From positions 27,772,532 through 27,836,531 of the forward strand of contig NC_029518.1 in the NCBI RefSeq assembly GCF_001577835.2: a DNA stretch of 64,000 bases. The letters run 5' to 3'. Source of the stretch: Coturnix japonica (taxonomy: Eukaryota > Chordata > Aves > Galliformes > Phasianidae). Shown here piece by piece: positions 12,401-24,955 of this stretch; position 1 is the first letter of the stretch; each line of letters opens with the position of its first letter. The translations under genes and the position numbers were made by a program. Below the pieces are notes generated by a model. The model saw nothing but the letters and a program-made list of their open reading frames with translations. It made no database searches and was not told the origin of the DNA.

Positions 12401-15400
12401 GTTATGAATGGCACAGTACACCCCAGAGTTTTTCCCCCTGCCTTCCCCGGTTGTTCTCCTCCACACCAAATACATGACTTTTTCAATTGGATGTGTTTTC
12501 TAGCCCAACTTCGAGATGCTGTACAACCATGTGAAGCAGCTGCTCTCCAATGAGCTACTTCTGACACAGATGGAAAAGTGTGCCCTTATGGAGGCACTTG
12601 TCCTCATCAGCAACCAGTTCAAGGACTATGAGCGGCAGAAAGCTTTCCTGGAGGAGCTCATGGCCCCTGTTGCTGGCTTATGGCTCTCCGCAGAGATGCA
12701 GAGGTATGGGTCACTATTCAGAGCTCTGAGTTGGAGGTATTACAGAGATAGTGTGGTATCCCAGTAAAGAGCTTACATACCAAAAGAAGGTGGTGAGATG
12801 CTTAAATACCTCCTGTGCTCTGGGGCAGTCACTGTGTGCTAGTAGCTCTCCTGACATTTAAAAATTGTTAGCTGAGTCTAAATGCTGTTTGTTGAATCTT
12901 GCTGGGGAAGAGTGGTTTAAAATGATAGGACGCTTGCCAGCATGCTCAAAGTATTTGCAGAAAGTGAGATGTAAAAGATCTTCGCTTATATCCAGATGAA
13001 GCTGGGAAGCTGTGCTGTCCTGCAGCCCTGGGCAGCTGGGCATTTACAAGTGTTGACGCGGCAATGAAAAGATTCAAAGGTCTTGTGTTCCTATGCCCTA
13101 AGAGATGTGCTGTCTTTTGCTGCTAGAGTTCTCTCGGATCCTGAAGCCTTTATCTCCTATGTGGGTGCAGACAACAAAATTGCTGATCCAGTCATGGAAG
13201 ATCCTAGTGGCCTGAACCGCTCTAGAGTGAGTATTGTACCAGGAAAGGCATTATCCAGAGAGAGACAGGACCTGCTGTTTTCTCTTGCAAAGAAACCACC
13301 AAAGTTTGTTCCTGTCACCATGTTCATTTGTTAAGTGAAGCACACTAAGTCATCCTTAGGTAGAAGCATCCCATGCTTACTTAAGTAATGCCAAGTGTTG
13401 TTTTTGAGATGGGATGATGATGGGTTTCTCTGAAAACATATTTATTCAAGTTGTGCTCTGACTGAATATGCTCTGTTCACATCTCTTGGTGCAGATAAGC
13501 TTTTGTGTGTACACCATTCTGGGAGTTGTGAAACGAGCTCGTTGGCCTGCAGCTATGGAGGAGGCAAAAGCTGGAGGATTCCTGGTCGGGTACTTGCCCA
13601 GTGGAAGTCCAGTCTACCGCAATCCCTGTACTGAGCAAGTCCTGAAGCTTTTTGACAACTTACTTGCTCTTATAAGGTGGGTCAACTTGACTTCAAATCA
13701 TTCATGTTGGCTTAAGAATTTCTGAAAGCTAAGCTGTGATAAATAGATTGTATGCTCAGAGCATGTTCCCTCAGTGAAGCCAGTGGGAATGCAGGCTGGT
13801 GCAGGTGCCCAAGTACTGTTCCTGACTGTTAGTGGTGGGGAATAGCACTGGGGTAACTGGAGCCTTCTTGAACATTCATTGGCCTGGCCTACAAGAGTCC
13901 ATTAAAGCCAATGGGAGCTTGGGCTAGGGTTGCCTCCCCCACCTTTACTGATATATATCTGCACACAGTTAATCTTTACTTGACTAACATCTCTGCTCTG
14001 CCCTCAGCCCCTGCCAGGCCACCTCTCCAGCCACCACCAGGGCAGTCCCAGCTCTCATCACATCCTTTTTGTGTCGTTCTCTCTTCAGAGTGAAATCAAG
14101 CTGGTTTTCTGAATGTGAATGTCAGTTTCCTAAAACACTGCCTGCTATTGAAACCAGTGATCAATACATACTCTCAAGCTGTTGCTGCCTTGCAGTTACT
14201 CTCTGCACACCACTGGTGTTTTATACATTTAGGGCAGTCAGAGGAGGGAGAAACATAAGGCAGAAAAGAAGAATCCAGAATAACACCATTCCCACATTTA
14301 TAAATCAGGAATTAGTCTCGGAGTAACTGCTGACAGTGGGCTTTTGCCAGTGTCTGGCATAACGCTTCTAGAGCTGTTCTGTTAGATAATGCTACATATT
14401 GCTTACCTGGAAACTTAAGGTCTGTCGTTGGCAGGAGTCTGTTGAGAAAAAGCCTTTTCTGATACGCTGAGATATTTCTGCTCCCAAATCTGTGAGGAGG
14501 GGGCCCTTATTACTCATGCTGTGTCTAGGCAGCTACATTTGATAGTCACTAATGAGCTCAAGACTGCTGCTTCCAACGAGAAGCAACACACTGGACAGGT
14601 AGGACAGGCACATGCTGTATTGGCCCATTTCCAGCATTGCTTCTCATCTCATAGCTCCACATAGCTCATCAAGTGGTACCTTGGCCTGTGGGCAGGACTG
14701 AACCATCTTGTTATGGCTGTGGCCCAGAGGAGCAGTGCTTGTGATGGGTTTGCATTTGATCATGGAAGGCTGAGCTTTTGGGGCAGGTTGTGTAGAGTAG
14801 GCTGGGTACCACCCTGAGCAGTGGGAGCTTTGTGCAGCTTCTTCTAGAGCATGCAACATTCACTCTGTGTAACTTCACTCAGATGTATCCAGGCTTTTCT
14901 TGAGGCTGTGCACTCCAGAGAGAACCAATGGCTGATGGTGACTGAGAGATCCTCCACTTGATGCCTTTCCTGGCTGCTGCTGGACGTAGAGGCCACTCCA
15001 TATGACTACTGCAAACTCAGCGGTGTTCACTGTAAAAGTTGATGATTTTTACGTCTTTCTGGAGAAGCAGGAGCTGGTGCTGTGGTGTTTCTTGGTGCAT
15101 CCTTTGCTGGCTTTGGGTGCTTTTTCCATGTACTGCTCAGGCTATCCTTAAAATAGACTGTGCAAGAGAACGTGGGATTTGCAGCAGCCTGTCAGCAGAT
15201 GAAAAATACAGAGACATGGAGGACAGCTGGCTGAAAGCATCCTGCATTGAGGATGCATTAATTAACATGGTTGCATTACTGCAAGGGGATGGATGCTTCT
15301 CTTATCTCTGTGCCATCCAAGTCCAGTGCTGCTTATATGCAGGGGAGCAGGTTTGGAAGTCCCTTTGCAGATGGTGTTAGCTGCTGCATAAGTAAATCTG

Positions 15401-18400
15401 CAAGCAGCAGCTGCACAGGTCCTTCTGAACAGCTGAACTGAACTCTGTGTCAGGCACCAGGATGCAAAAAAGGGCATTTTCCAGGCAGAGCAGTTGGGTC
15501 TGCTGCACTTTGGACACTGTGTGGCATTTTTCTGCTGTGTTTGCAGATGGAAGCAGTGAAAGTTGCTGAACTGTTGGGTTTTGGCCAAAGTAAGTAGCTC
15601 GATGGTGAGAACAGAAAAGCAAGATGAATGATAGATAGTCCAGGTAATAAGGAAGATAAATTACCTTTGAGTGGCATGGACAGCATGGTGTTTCCCCTGC
15701 CAGCCTGTATTTTAGTGTCTAGCCATCTCAGTAGCTGTGTCTGCTGAATGATTTTGAAGTTGCTTTGTTAATCACTGCAGCTTTTTGAGTGATGATTCTC
15801 TTTCCCTGTGTGGTACAGCATTTCATCCAACTGCTTTCTCTCTTCTGGTTCTCTTTTGGGTTTAAACCCAACTTACAGTCTCAGATCACCAATTCAATCT
15901 TGCCTTTAGATGAAGGCACTTCCAGAGTCAGCAGTTACATTAACTGATCAGCACGGTACCGTCATTGTGTTGGGATTTACCTGTGTTTTCAGTTGTTGGG
16001 GTTTTTTTATTGTTTTTCGTTCTCTTACAAATGGACTGAAGAAGCGAATTCTTTGCACCAAGGCTTTTCTGGACCTTCTCTTGATGTGTTAGTGACAACA
16101 TCAAGGCATCAGTGCTGGTGGGATTCTGTAGCATTTTCAGTGTAGACAACTCAAGGTCTAAATCAAGACTTCAAGCACAGACCATTCCAAAGGACTCATC
16201 TTTCAGCCTGTAAGCCCACTTCTTTAAGCATCAGTCACTCTTTCCAGCAGAGCTGTGGCCGTGTCAGAAAACACATGACCTGAAGTCTTGCAATATCCTT
16301 TGCTTAAAGTGTAAAACATCTCTTGAATTTTGATTCTCCACACTGTCCCGTGTGTGGGATGCCCAGGAGTGCTGCACACTGATGAGTCTTGGCTGGACCA
16401 TGTCTTGGGGCTACATCTCCATCGCATACAAGGGTTGTTGGATGCTGTTTTAACTCCCATGGGGAGCTGACGGATCAGCCTTGTTCTGTTACCAAGGGGA
16501 CCGTGCTAAAATGTGAAGGGAGATCTTCAGGATGCGACTGTCTGACCTTCCTGCTGAGGCCAGAGCAGTGGGGTCCCAGGGTGCACCCCACAATGCTGCA
16601 GTCTTTGAGTTTGTCCCACTGCCTGCGTGCTCTACGAGGCAAAGCCGACAGTGGCTATGGGGGCAGCAGGAGATATACAGGAGGAGAGGTGGTTTTAGTG
16701 GCTAGGTTTCAGATAGCTTCAAGCAGAAATGCACAGTTTCTGAGTCATCGAAACTGCATTGTCCAAACATTTGGAAGAGGGGCTGCTCCCTGGTCTCCCT
16801 TGGGAAAAATCAGCTTCTGTCCCCTTTGAGGCCTGTTGCATGGTTTGAGACCCAGCCCAGAATGAGAGTATGAGTGGCTAAGAAGTGATTTGTGTAACTC
16901 TTACGACTCTAAATACTTGCCTTCCTCACGTGCAGTGAGCAGGGAAGTATGAAATACATAGAAAAATGGGGTAGCTGTTGTTTTGGAAATAACTCAGGCT
17001 CTCTGCAAACTCAGGCAGTGATCGCTGCATTGGGATTGCCAGGATTGTCAACAGAGACCTTCAAACACTATAACAAAAAATCATTAAGACATGAGTGAAA
17101 GCTGAGACTCTGAGAACATCCTGAGGTCTACCCGCGCTCCCTTCCCCCAGCCATTCCCATGTATCCCCCCTGCTTTGGGAAACGCTGCTCTAGGGGGAGA
17201 TACTGAGTTGCCCTTGATCACCTCTAGCAGCAGGTACAATGGCATTGCAGTTTTGGAGGAGGCTGCAGGATTTGTGCTGTGTGCAGCTGGCGACACCCAG
17301 AGTGGAGGTCTGAGGTCTCAAAGGAGAGAGGTAGGTGAGAGAGACACCCCCTACCGAGTCCAGCTCTGCGTGTCAGTGCCCTGGCTAAGAGAGGACCCAT
17401 TTTGGCCTGGATGGCAAGAACCGGCCACCTGTGGCGGAATTGGTGTCCCTCTCGGAGAGCTGACCACAGCCACCTCCTGATGACGTGGAGTTGTTCCCAA
17501 GTTGGATGCGTTGTCCAGGGGCAACTGTGTCTGCCACGAGCAACACCTGCATTGGACCAGTGTTCTCCCTAGAGCCCCTCCAATGCCGCCTGCCATTCTG
17601 GGGACTGTGACCCATCCCTGAGGGGCAGTGTGTGTATTCGGAGCTGAAACGGCCCCTCCCTCTGCAGGGGACTTAGGTACAGAAGATCTCTTGAGATGAC
17701 AGAGTCTGTGTCTTGTCGGTTTTTAAAGCACATTCATATCCCTTTGGCCAAGCTAATAGGCTGTTGCCGAAATAAGTAGAAGGGGCTGCCAGGAGATTTG
17801 GGACATGAGGTGGAGTCACTCCATGTCTCTATGGGGTGAGCTTCCCCAGTATTTTTGCAGGTGGGGAAGGGGGATCCCATGCACACGTGCTTGGTCTCAC
17901 CTTCCTCATCGTCTGCTTCAGGAGCTGTTCACAAGCTGAAGGAGAGGATCCCACTGTCAAGGGCAAAAGGGGTTGACCCAAATGAATATAAACCAAATGC
18001 TCTTCTGTTTCAGGACTCACAACAATCTCTACACGCCAGAAATGGTGGCTAAGCTGGGAGAAACATTTGCAAAAGCCCTAGACATGCTGGAGGTAGAGAA
18101 GAACGCCATCCTAGGTAAGGAGCTTCTCTTTAGGAATGTGTGGGCAGGTTCTTTGGGGCTATCTGAGAAAGTAGTCCGCTGATGGGGGCTGGAGAGCCAG
18201 CTTTTTCACAGTGTTTGCAGTTCAGTTCTGCTTTGAACCTGCTGAAATGGAAAACTACTAGTCTCAAACAAACCTATTTTTTCTGCAGGAAATAAAGGGC
18301 TTTCCACCAAGGTGTTTACCAGCTGGGCAGGAGTCTGTGCAGTGTGGCTCTTAAGGCTGCGGAGTCTGGGGTAGTTGTAAATGTCTGCCTCTGAGTAGTG

Positions 18401-21400
18401 CTCAAGCAGGAGTGAGTGCAGAAACTTGCCCCAAAGGGTAGGAGCCAAGTCCTGCAGTATGGCCCTGTGACTTACTAAACAGACTTCTGAAGCCTTCTTA
18501 AAATAGTCTGAACACAGAAGCCCTTCCAACCCATCAGAACAGAGCAGCCTTGTGGATAAAAGTGTAAAGCATTTCTCTTGAATCTGCCCTCTTAGGGGTG
18601 TCCTGGTCCCCTTTCAGCAGTGCAGCTGAAGTTGACTTTTCCCCACAGGTCTCCCTCAGCCTCTACTGGAGCTTTATGACTCTCCTGTTTACAAAACCGT
18701 CTTAGAAAGGATGCAGGGTTTCTTTTGTACCCTCTACGATAACTGGTAAGAGCGCTGGATACCCCAACACAATCCAACGTTGCACAGCTGGAACAATGGG
18801 CTGTTGCTGGGTGCTGACATGTGCACAGTCTTGTGCTTTCCACGTGCACTGCCTTCTCTAATATCCAAGTGCTGGGTGCAGTGGTGATCTACACTTGGTG
18901 GTTGTAGCCTACCACATACATAGAACACAGTCACTAGAGAATGTACCCCAAAAAGTGCATCTGCTTTTTAGCTCTTCCACGTCATGTGTGAGCATCCATC
19001 AACACTTGAAAGTGCATTTTACTACTTAACTGCGCACTGAATCATTGTCCCTCTGCAGATATCCCAGGAACAAAAAGAAAAAAGAGATATTATGCTAAAA
19101 TTGATATTGTTTAAGAAACTTGATAGTGTTTAAGACCGTGGCAAATATGTAATCTCGAGGTGACAGCTCTTGCAGCCTTTCCAGGTCATACTCTCAGGGT
19201 ACCTGTTCTCTGGCACAGCTGCAATTAACCTGCTCTTCATTGCAGTTTCCACATACTGGGAAATGCAGGCCCATCCATGCAACAGGATTTCTACACAGTT
19301 GAGGGTCTCGCCGCCCAGCTCATCAGCTCAGCTTTCATCAACCTCAACAACATTCCTGATTACAGATTGCGCCCTATGCTCCGTATCCTTCTGTCACTGC
19401 CTTGGGCCGGCCAGGGAGGCTTTGAGCATGTAAATTGAACACCTGGTGGCTGATATTATTTTAAGTGTGGCCAGGACAAAACAGTCAGAGGAAGAAGCTG
19501 TCATTTTGCACTTGGGCTGGGTCATGCCATTTCCTCCCACTGCCCTGTAGGTGCTGTTTAGTGAGTAGCTGTTGGCAGTGGGAGGGAGGGAGCGGGCCCT
19601 TCGCCTTCCCAGAGGAGCCCAGCTTGCTGTCAGTTGGCCTAGTAGAACGAGCTGCTTTGGGCAGTGTAGCAGCAGGCCGTGTGTGCTGCATCTCTTCCTT
19701 AACTGGTCTGTGCAGGTGTGTTTGTGAAGCCCATGGTACTTTCCTGCCCTCCAGAATACTACGAAACCCTCGTCTGCCCCATGCTGGGACCACTCTTCAC
19801 CTATCTGCACATGGTAAGAAAACAGATTGATCGATGGTTGCTTCTTGGCAGCCCTAACTCCTTGTAGCAGCTGGCAGCAAGCAGAGTGTGAGAGCTTCTG
19901 TGTCTCCCCAAAGTCAGCAGAGACAAGAGCAGAGCCTCAGTACTGAATGTTTCGATGCAGTTTTGTGGAGTGGATTTTTAGATGTTCGAACTCTGGCTTT
20001 CCCACAGCATTCCTTGCTGTGAACTCAAACTGCTGGTTATTGGATCCTCAAACTTCAGCCATGAGAACATGGAAGCGGGAGGCTTTTGCCTGTGTCCCCA
20101 CATTTTCTTGACAGCTCGCTTGGATTCTGTGTCAACACAGACACATCTTTGTGGCTGTCCATCACAGTTTTTGTCCCACTCAAAGTTGGGCTGTGTTTAA
20201 AGCTCTTGTGCTTCTGTTGAAGGCTATTGCTGCTTCCAAGCAAGGCTGCAGTAGGGTTTCTTTGCAGTGTGGATTCTTCTTAGGAAGCTATTGAATCTTC
20301 TCTTGTGTCTTGGTCTTCAACAGAGATTGTCTCAGAAATGGGAAGTGATCAACCAGCGAAGCATTCTCTGGTAAGCTTTACCCCTCAGTGAGTACTGAAA
20401 GTGGGAGATGGGCAGTGGGATGGAGCTTATTTATGTCTTTCACTTAGGCTTTTGCACACAAAAGAGCCCAGAAGGGCTCCCCAGTAGGGAGCTGAAAAAT
20501 ACCGGTTCTTCTGGGGCTCTGACTTGAGCTTGCAGTTGGCTGGTTTCGCTTTTGGACTTCCTACATGATGATGTTTGTTAGTAAGGAATTGGTTTAGCCC
20601 ATCCTAACCTGGTCACAGCTGCATCTCAGTACTCCCCGCTTTGCTGAGAGAGTGGTGGTCTTAACTTGTCCGTGGTCTCACTTTCCCTTTGTTTACAGTG
20701 ATGCTGACTGACTCCCAGTGCTTTGGGCAGGGGGGATACTTTAAGACACTGGTTCCCCTCACACAAAAACCTGTTATTTTCAGTGAGGATGATGCTGCAG
20801 ATGACAACCCTGAGTCTCAGGAGATGCTTGAGGAGCAGTTGGTCAGGCTGCTGACCCGAGAAGTCATGGATCTCATCAGTAAGTGAAACCAAGCTGGGCT
20901 CACTGCTATGCTCGGGGATGATTGACCTGGAAAGGAGCTACAGGATTTCCAGCTTACAGTCAAACTTAGCTGTAATAGGTAGCAGCAATTAATGTAACCG
21001 TTAGAAGCCATGTGTGAAACAGACCTGTCAGAATCTTACATCAACCTGGGAAGAGATTACATTAAAACCTTCAGAAGAAAGGGAATTTTCTTTCCTTTTT
21101 GCTTTGTTAACAGTTAGGGCTCTATGCTGTCAGCACTGTCCCCATAGGAATCCAGTCATCCTTTGGAATTTGCCTTCTGTGCCCTGATGCCAGATACATG
21201 ACATCAAGTCATGGATAGCCTGAGTATGGGGTGTTTATTTGCTGACAGAAGCATCTCTCCCCACAAACAATCTCCTTTCTTTCCCTCCCCTTGCTCCACT
21301 GCTGAATTTTTGCCTGTGTGGCTTTGAGCAGAGAGGCAGGGAAAATTAACTCCACATAGAGTTCACAGCTCCTCAGCTCTGTATCTCTTCATCAGCCCTA

Positions 21401-23865
21401 CAGTGCTGCTATTCTCTTGTTTTAGGCTAGTAAGGATCTTGTGCATTCCTAGTTCTTAGTAGTTTGAAGCAGCTCCCGTACAGCAGGTTCCACCGTGGGA
21501 CGATTCTCTGAGTGGGTCGTTTTGACCTCCCAATTAGTGCAGTATTTGGCTTTTATTGCTGTGCTTTCAAATTCTTCAGATACTGTGTGAGAAGAAAGGT
21601 CAAGGGAGACCTGGGGGAAGCTTGAAGCAACTGTGAGCCCATTAAAGAATGTGGGATCATCTTTGCATGTTCATCTTGACTCTTCTGCTCAATTAACAAT
21701 TGTTTTTGCAGCTGTTTGCTGTGTTGCTAAGAGAGGTGCTGAGCATAACACTTCTGTTGCTGTGGATGGAGATGGTGAGTAAATGCCCACCTTTGCCTTC
21801 TCACCCCTTTGGTGCACGCAGACACCTTTCTCATTTGTTAAAAGGGGAGGCTGGCCTGTAGATGGAGATGATGGTGGGCAGCTTTCAGCTCAGATTTTGC
21901 CCAGTGTTTGTGGAGACCACAGACAAAAAACAAAGCCTAGCCTAAGCGTGAATGTGCTATGTGATATGGTTTATGGGGCAGCACGTTGGAGCAGCTGATT
22001 CTTAAGGGGCCTAGGGGGGGGCTGAGCTGAAGCGTGGATACTCCTGAGAGCTGGATGGAGCTAGTTAGATGCTAATTCCTGTCCCACAGAGTAGGTGCGG
22101 GGTTCACAGCTCAGATCTTCCTCTGTCCCCCGGAGGCCCCATTCACAGTGCTGCTCTTCTTCCTTGTGCAGATGATGAAGCAATGGCCACAGATGTGGCT
22201 CCTCCTGCCAGCGCAGAGCTGACAGAGCTTGGAAAGTGTCTGATGAAGCAGGAGGTAAGAGCACGCTTCCATTGCCATCATCCTTCCTGTGCACTCTTTG
22301 TCATGCATCTCTGTGGTGCAGATGGTCTGCTTCAGCATTCCCAGTGCAGGGAACTTCAGAGGGCTGTGTTAATTGTTGCAGAGGCCACAAAACACTCAGG
22401 GCTTGGAATCCAGTGTAACATTCAGCTACAGTGTGTCAGCAGTTCTTTAGGTGAGGCAGAGGGCATTCAGCCCCGTCAGCACTTCCTGGCTTTGCCTCCC
22501 AGTCTTGGGCTCCTGGCTTTAGATGGAACAATTGCTGCACCTTGTGGTGCCTGTTAGGTGTTTGTCAGCACCTCCAGCTGGAGCAGCATTAGCACACAGG
22601 ATGTAGAGTCTTTGTTTTGCTTTTTGGCTCCCTTTTGGTATAAATGCTGGGGGTGGAGGTGGAAATCTCTCTTGACTGGTTTACTCCTCTTACTCTTTCT
22701 CAGGATGTTTGCACTGCTCTGATGACCACTGCCTATGCATCCCTGTCCTGGAAAGACACCTTGTCCTGCCAAAGAACCACAACACAGCTTTGCTGGCCGC
22801 TGCTCAAACAGGTACGTACAGGAGGAAGGTACGGGTACATTGTGGCAGAACTGGGAGAGGAAATTGTGAATGTAGTGGGAATGAGAAGCATGGCTGCTTC
22901 ACCCCTGGGTACAGTGTCCCTTGAGAAGGCTGAACAGCTGTAGGAGGGCAATCGTGTGTCATATCGTATGCTGACGGTGCTTCTTCCCCAGGTGCTTCCA
23001 GGCAATTTGCTGCCCGACGCCGTGTCCTGGTTTTTCACCAGCGTGCTGAAGGGCTTACAGATCCATGGGCAGCACGATGGCTGCATGGCAGCTCTTGTCC
23101 ATCTGGCTTTCCAGATCTACGAGGCTTTGGTGAGAAACTGTCAGCGTGCCGCCTTGTCTGGGGGTTGGTGGGAAGCAAATCCCTTGTCTGCTTAGAGGGG
23201 CGCAGAGGAGCCAGTGGCCCTCAGGGAGGGCAGCTGCGATGACTGTACTTCTCCTTGCAGCGTCCTCACTACGCTGAGCTGAAGATGGTGATGGAGCAGA
23301 TCCCAGACATCCAGAGGGACTCGTTGGAGCAGTTTGATTCAAAGCTTCTTAACCCAACGCTGCAGAAAGTGGCAGACAAGCGCCGGAAAGATCATTTCAA
23401 ACGCCTGATAACGGGTTGCATTGGGGTAGGTGATATCCTGAGGGAAAACAAGCCTGTTTCAAATGATCCCTGTGCCTGCAGAAGCATCGGGGCAGTCAGG
23501 CTGCTTTGCCTCCCCCTGTCCACCACCCTTTCCAGCTAAGGAGCTGTCGCAGCAGATTCTGACTATTTCCCCCCTCATCTCACTGAGACACCTTTACACA
23601 AAGGTGCCTGTAGGGAACTGGGTAGGGAAACATTTGAACAAATCCATCAAGTGGGTCCTGGGCTTTAGTGAAGATGGAGGCATGAGGGTGCTGATGACTG
23701 ATGTCTGTCTGTCCTCTGCAGAAGCCACTTGGGGAGCAGTTCCGCAAGGAGGTTCATATCCGGAACCTCCCATCTCTCTTCAAAAAGGTGAAGCCATCAC
23801 TGGAGACAGATGTGCTGGAGACACATGAGGATGGAGAGGATCTCACTGTGCTCTTTGAACCCTGA
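429..23865 (+). CDS. XPO5: Exportin-5, 5'-partial (30 coding exons, stop included)
   Basis: Karyopherin-beta that exports pre-microRNAs and other structured RNAs from the nucleus with RanGTP. Exons: 429-501, 1092-1229, 1538-1720, 3627-3653, 3975-4160, 4836-4912, 5334-5433, 6397-6480, 6909-7034, 7288-7378, 8825-8953, 9547-9662, 10586-10741, 11151-11192, 11820-11909, 12504-12703, 13127-13226, 13495-13676, 18014-18114, 18649-18745, 19246-19382, 19716-19813, 20324-20370, 20784-20878, 21712-21774, 22172-22254, 22704-22811, 22992-23129, 23261-23425, 23722-23865. They sum to 3376 nt: one base of a split codon plus 1125 codons with the TGA. The translation follows human exportin-5 from about residue 77 to the end (RWNNMPRLEKVYLKNNVM, ANCRVGIAALNTLAGYIDWV, final LFEP). 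Human XPO5 has 32 exons, so the first two (Ran-binding importin-beta N-terminal region) lie outside. Exportin-1-like and HEAT-repeat regions are inside. All introns are GT-AG; the one after 19382 is U12-type. Confidence 0.97.
3141..3235 (+). repeat. Possible ancient MIR/CORE-SINE fragment
   Basis: The stretch resembles the conserved core of MIR: a run like gagtcaggc, then a ctctctttccagctcc segment, then gactatggacaaattactcatccatttcag, which parallels the MIR core tgtgaccttgggcaagttacttaacctctctgtgcctcag. It lies in the XPO5 intron 1721-3626. The match is by eye and strongly diverged, so this could be chance; a profile search with MIR, MIR3 and AmnSINE models would decide. Confidence 0.3.
3627..3653 (+). 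CDS. XPO5: XPO5 27-nt microexon
   Basis: Nine in-frame codons (KTDLAQQPK) flanked by tttttcag and gtgagt. The human protein has KTDTSQESK at the same point, so the exon is conserved although its sequence is the most divergent of the neighbourhood. Both ends are phase 0, so skipping it would keep the frame. Confidence 0.93.
7379..8824 (+). other. XPO5 intron, AT-rich, no recognisable feature
   Basis: About 1.4 kb between the exon ending in FNAFFN and the exon encoding RAQQGEVM. The middle part (about 7800-8700) is AT-rich and unique-looking. I see no repeat family, exon or RNA gene in it. Confidence 0.7.
13677..18013 (+). other. Largest XPO5 intron in the window (4.3 kb)
   Basis: It separates the exon ending in NLLALIR from the exon beginning THNNLYTPEM. 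It holds no ORF that I recognise and no intact mobile element. Bases about 17085-17700 are clearly richer in G+C than the rest of the intron, with several short open frames on both strands that match no family known to me. The remainder looks unique. Confidence 0.7.
19383..19715 (+). other. XPO5: U12-type (minor spliceosome) intron of XPO5
   Basis: The donor reads gtatccttct directly after the exon base 19382, matching the U12 5' splice-site consensus RTATCCTTT and unlike every other donor in this gene. Near the 3' end, ttccttaact at 19695-19704 matches the U12 branch-point consensus TTCCTTAAC, with its adenosine about 13 nt before the AG at 19714-19715, the short distance typical of U12 introns. 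No long polypyrimidine tract lies between branch point and AG. The intron splits an Arg codon (C|GT) in RPMLRVFVKP. Confidence 0.9.
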
Positions 23866-23969
23866 GCCTGGGATGCTGCAGCCATCTCCTTCCCTATTTT
23901 GTATTTCATCTCTTCTCATAGTAACCACACTAGATTCTCCTTGTCACCACCTCTACGAGCGTTTGTCTC

Positions 23970-23975
23970 AATAAA
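23970..23975 (+). terminator. XPO5: XPO5 proximal poly(A) signal
   Basis: Canonical aataaa 105 bp after the XPO5 stop codon, in gtctcaataaagcccc. Confidence 0.75.
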
Positions 23976-24472
23976 GCCCCTTACAGGTCCGGTCCCATCC
24001 TCCTCCCTACAATGGGATGGGGTCTGTGGTGGCATCTGATCCAGTCTGTTAAGCTTTCTCTTATTCCTTCCCCTCCCCTACACTGGATGAGCATCTTTAG
24101 ACCTTTGTCTCTGCAAGGTGGGAGCTGAGCCCATAGACTGTTAGGTAAAACATGGTCATCCTATAGCCTTGGGTCTCCACTTCTTCATCCTTTGGGGTTT
24201 AGGATTAGTGCAAGGTATAGTGCAGCTTGTGAAAAGGGGCTACCATCATCTTTCTCCAGGTGCTGGTAGCCAGGCTTTGCAGAGGATCCATCAGGCACTG
24301 CTGTCATGCCTATCATGCTTGTCTCTACTGGACTCGTGTTCTAATGGATCCATTCTCTTCCAGGATGCTGGGCTGAGGGCTGCGTGCCAAGGAAGCCTTG
24401 CAGTGCTCTAGGATCTCCTTGAGATCAGTCTTCTTAAGGTGCAGCTCCTCTGTGGGAGGCAGGCACCATCAC

Positions 24473-24503
24473 ACATATATATACATACATATGTATATAT
24501 ATA
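24473..24503 (+). repeat. AT-rich imperfect palindrome / (TA)n-like microsatellite
   Basis: Alternating purine-pyrimidine sequence of ac/at steps. The left half (atatatacat) is the reverse complement of the right half (atgtatatat), with a 4-bp centre, so it could form a hairpin if transcribed in a long XPO5 3' UTR. Confidence 0.8.
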
Positions 24504-24949
24504 CGATCATACTTGTTCTACCCATAGCCAAACGAAAGGCTTTGACTCTGTGCTAGCTTTTCTTGGATATCCTTAAGGGGGAGCAGGACAGATGTTTTGT
24601 TTCGTTTTGTTTTTACCACGCCCTGATGATGGCCAGTGCAGGGTACACAAAATCTGGACCAATACCTGAAGCACCTGCAAAACAAATGGGATCTCCTCAC
24701 CCTCTTGCTGTGGAGGCGACAGGAGTTTCACCCAGCCTGGTACTTCTCAGAGGTAATGCAGCGGGGCAGGAGGAGTGGGGGTTATACTGCAGCTTACAGG
24801 GAACAGCCAGAACAGAAACAAGGTGTCAGATGAGGTGACTCCGGTTTGCAAAGTTGGCTCTTCTTGACATGACAAATGGTTCATTCAGCATACGCTTATG
24901 CTGGCACAGGAGCTGCGAGGCTCAGCTCATTTTGCCATCAAGAAGAACC

Positions 24950-24955
24950 AATAAA
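24950..24955 (+). terminator. Candidate distal poly(A) signal downstream of XPO5
   Basis: aataaa in agaagaaccaataaatcctg, about 1.1 kb after the XPO5 stop. Use is unproven. Confidence 0.45.

Noticed and set aside
18520-18545. Short cccttccaacccatcagaac resembling a CR1 3' UTR
   Set aside because: Too short, with no terminal 8-bp repeats or flanking CR1 body.
20699-20783. Alternative acceptor (gtttacag) that would extend an XPO5 exon leftwards
   Set aside because: In the phase set by the previous exon it reads C-D-A-D and then a stop. The acceptor at 20783 gives the conserved EDDAADDNPESQEM.
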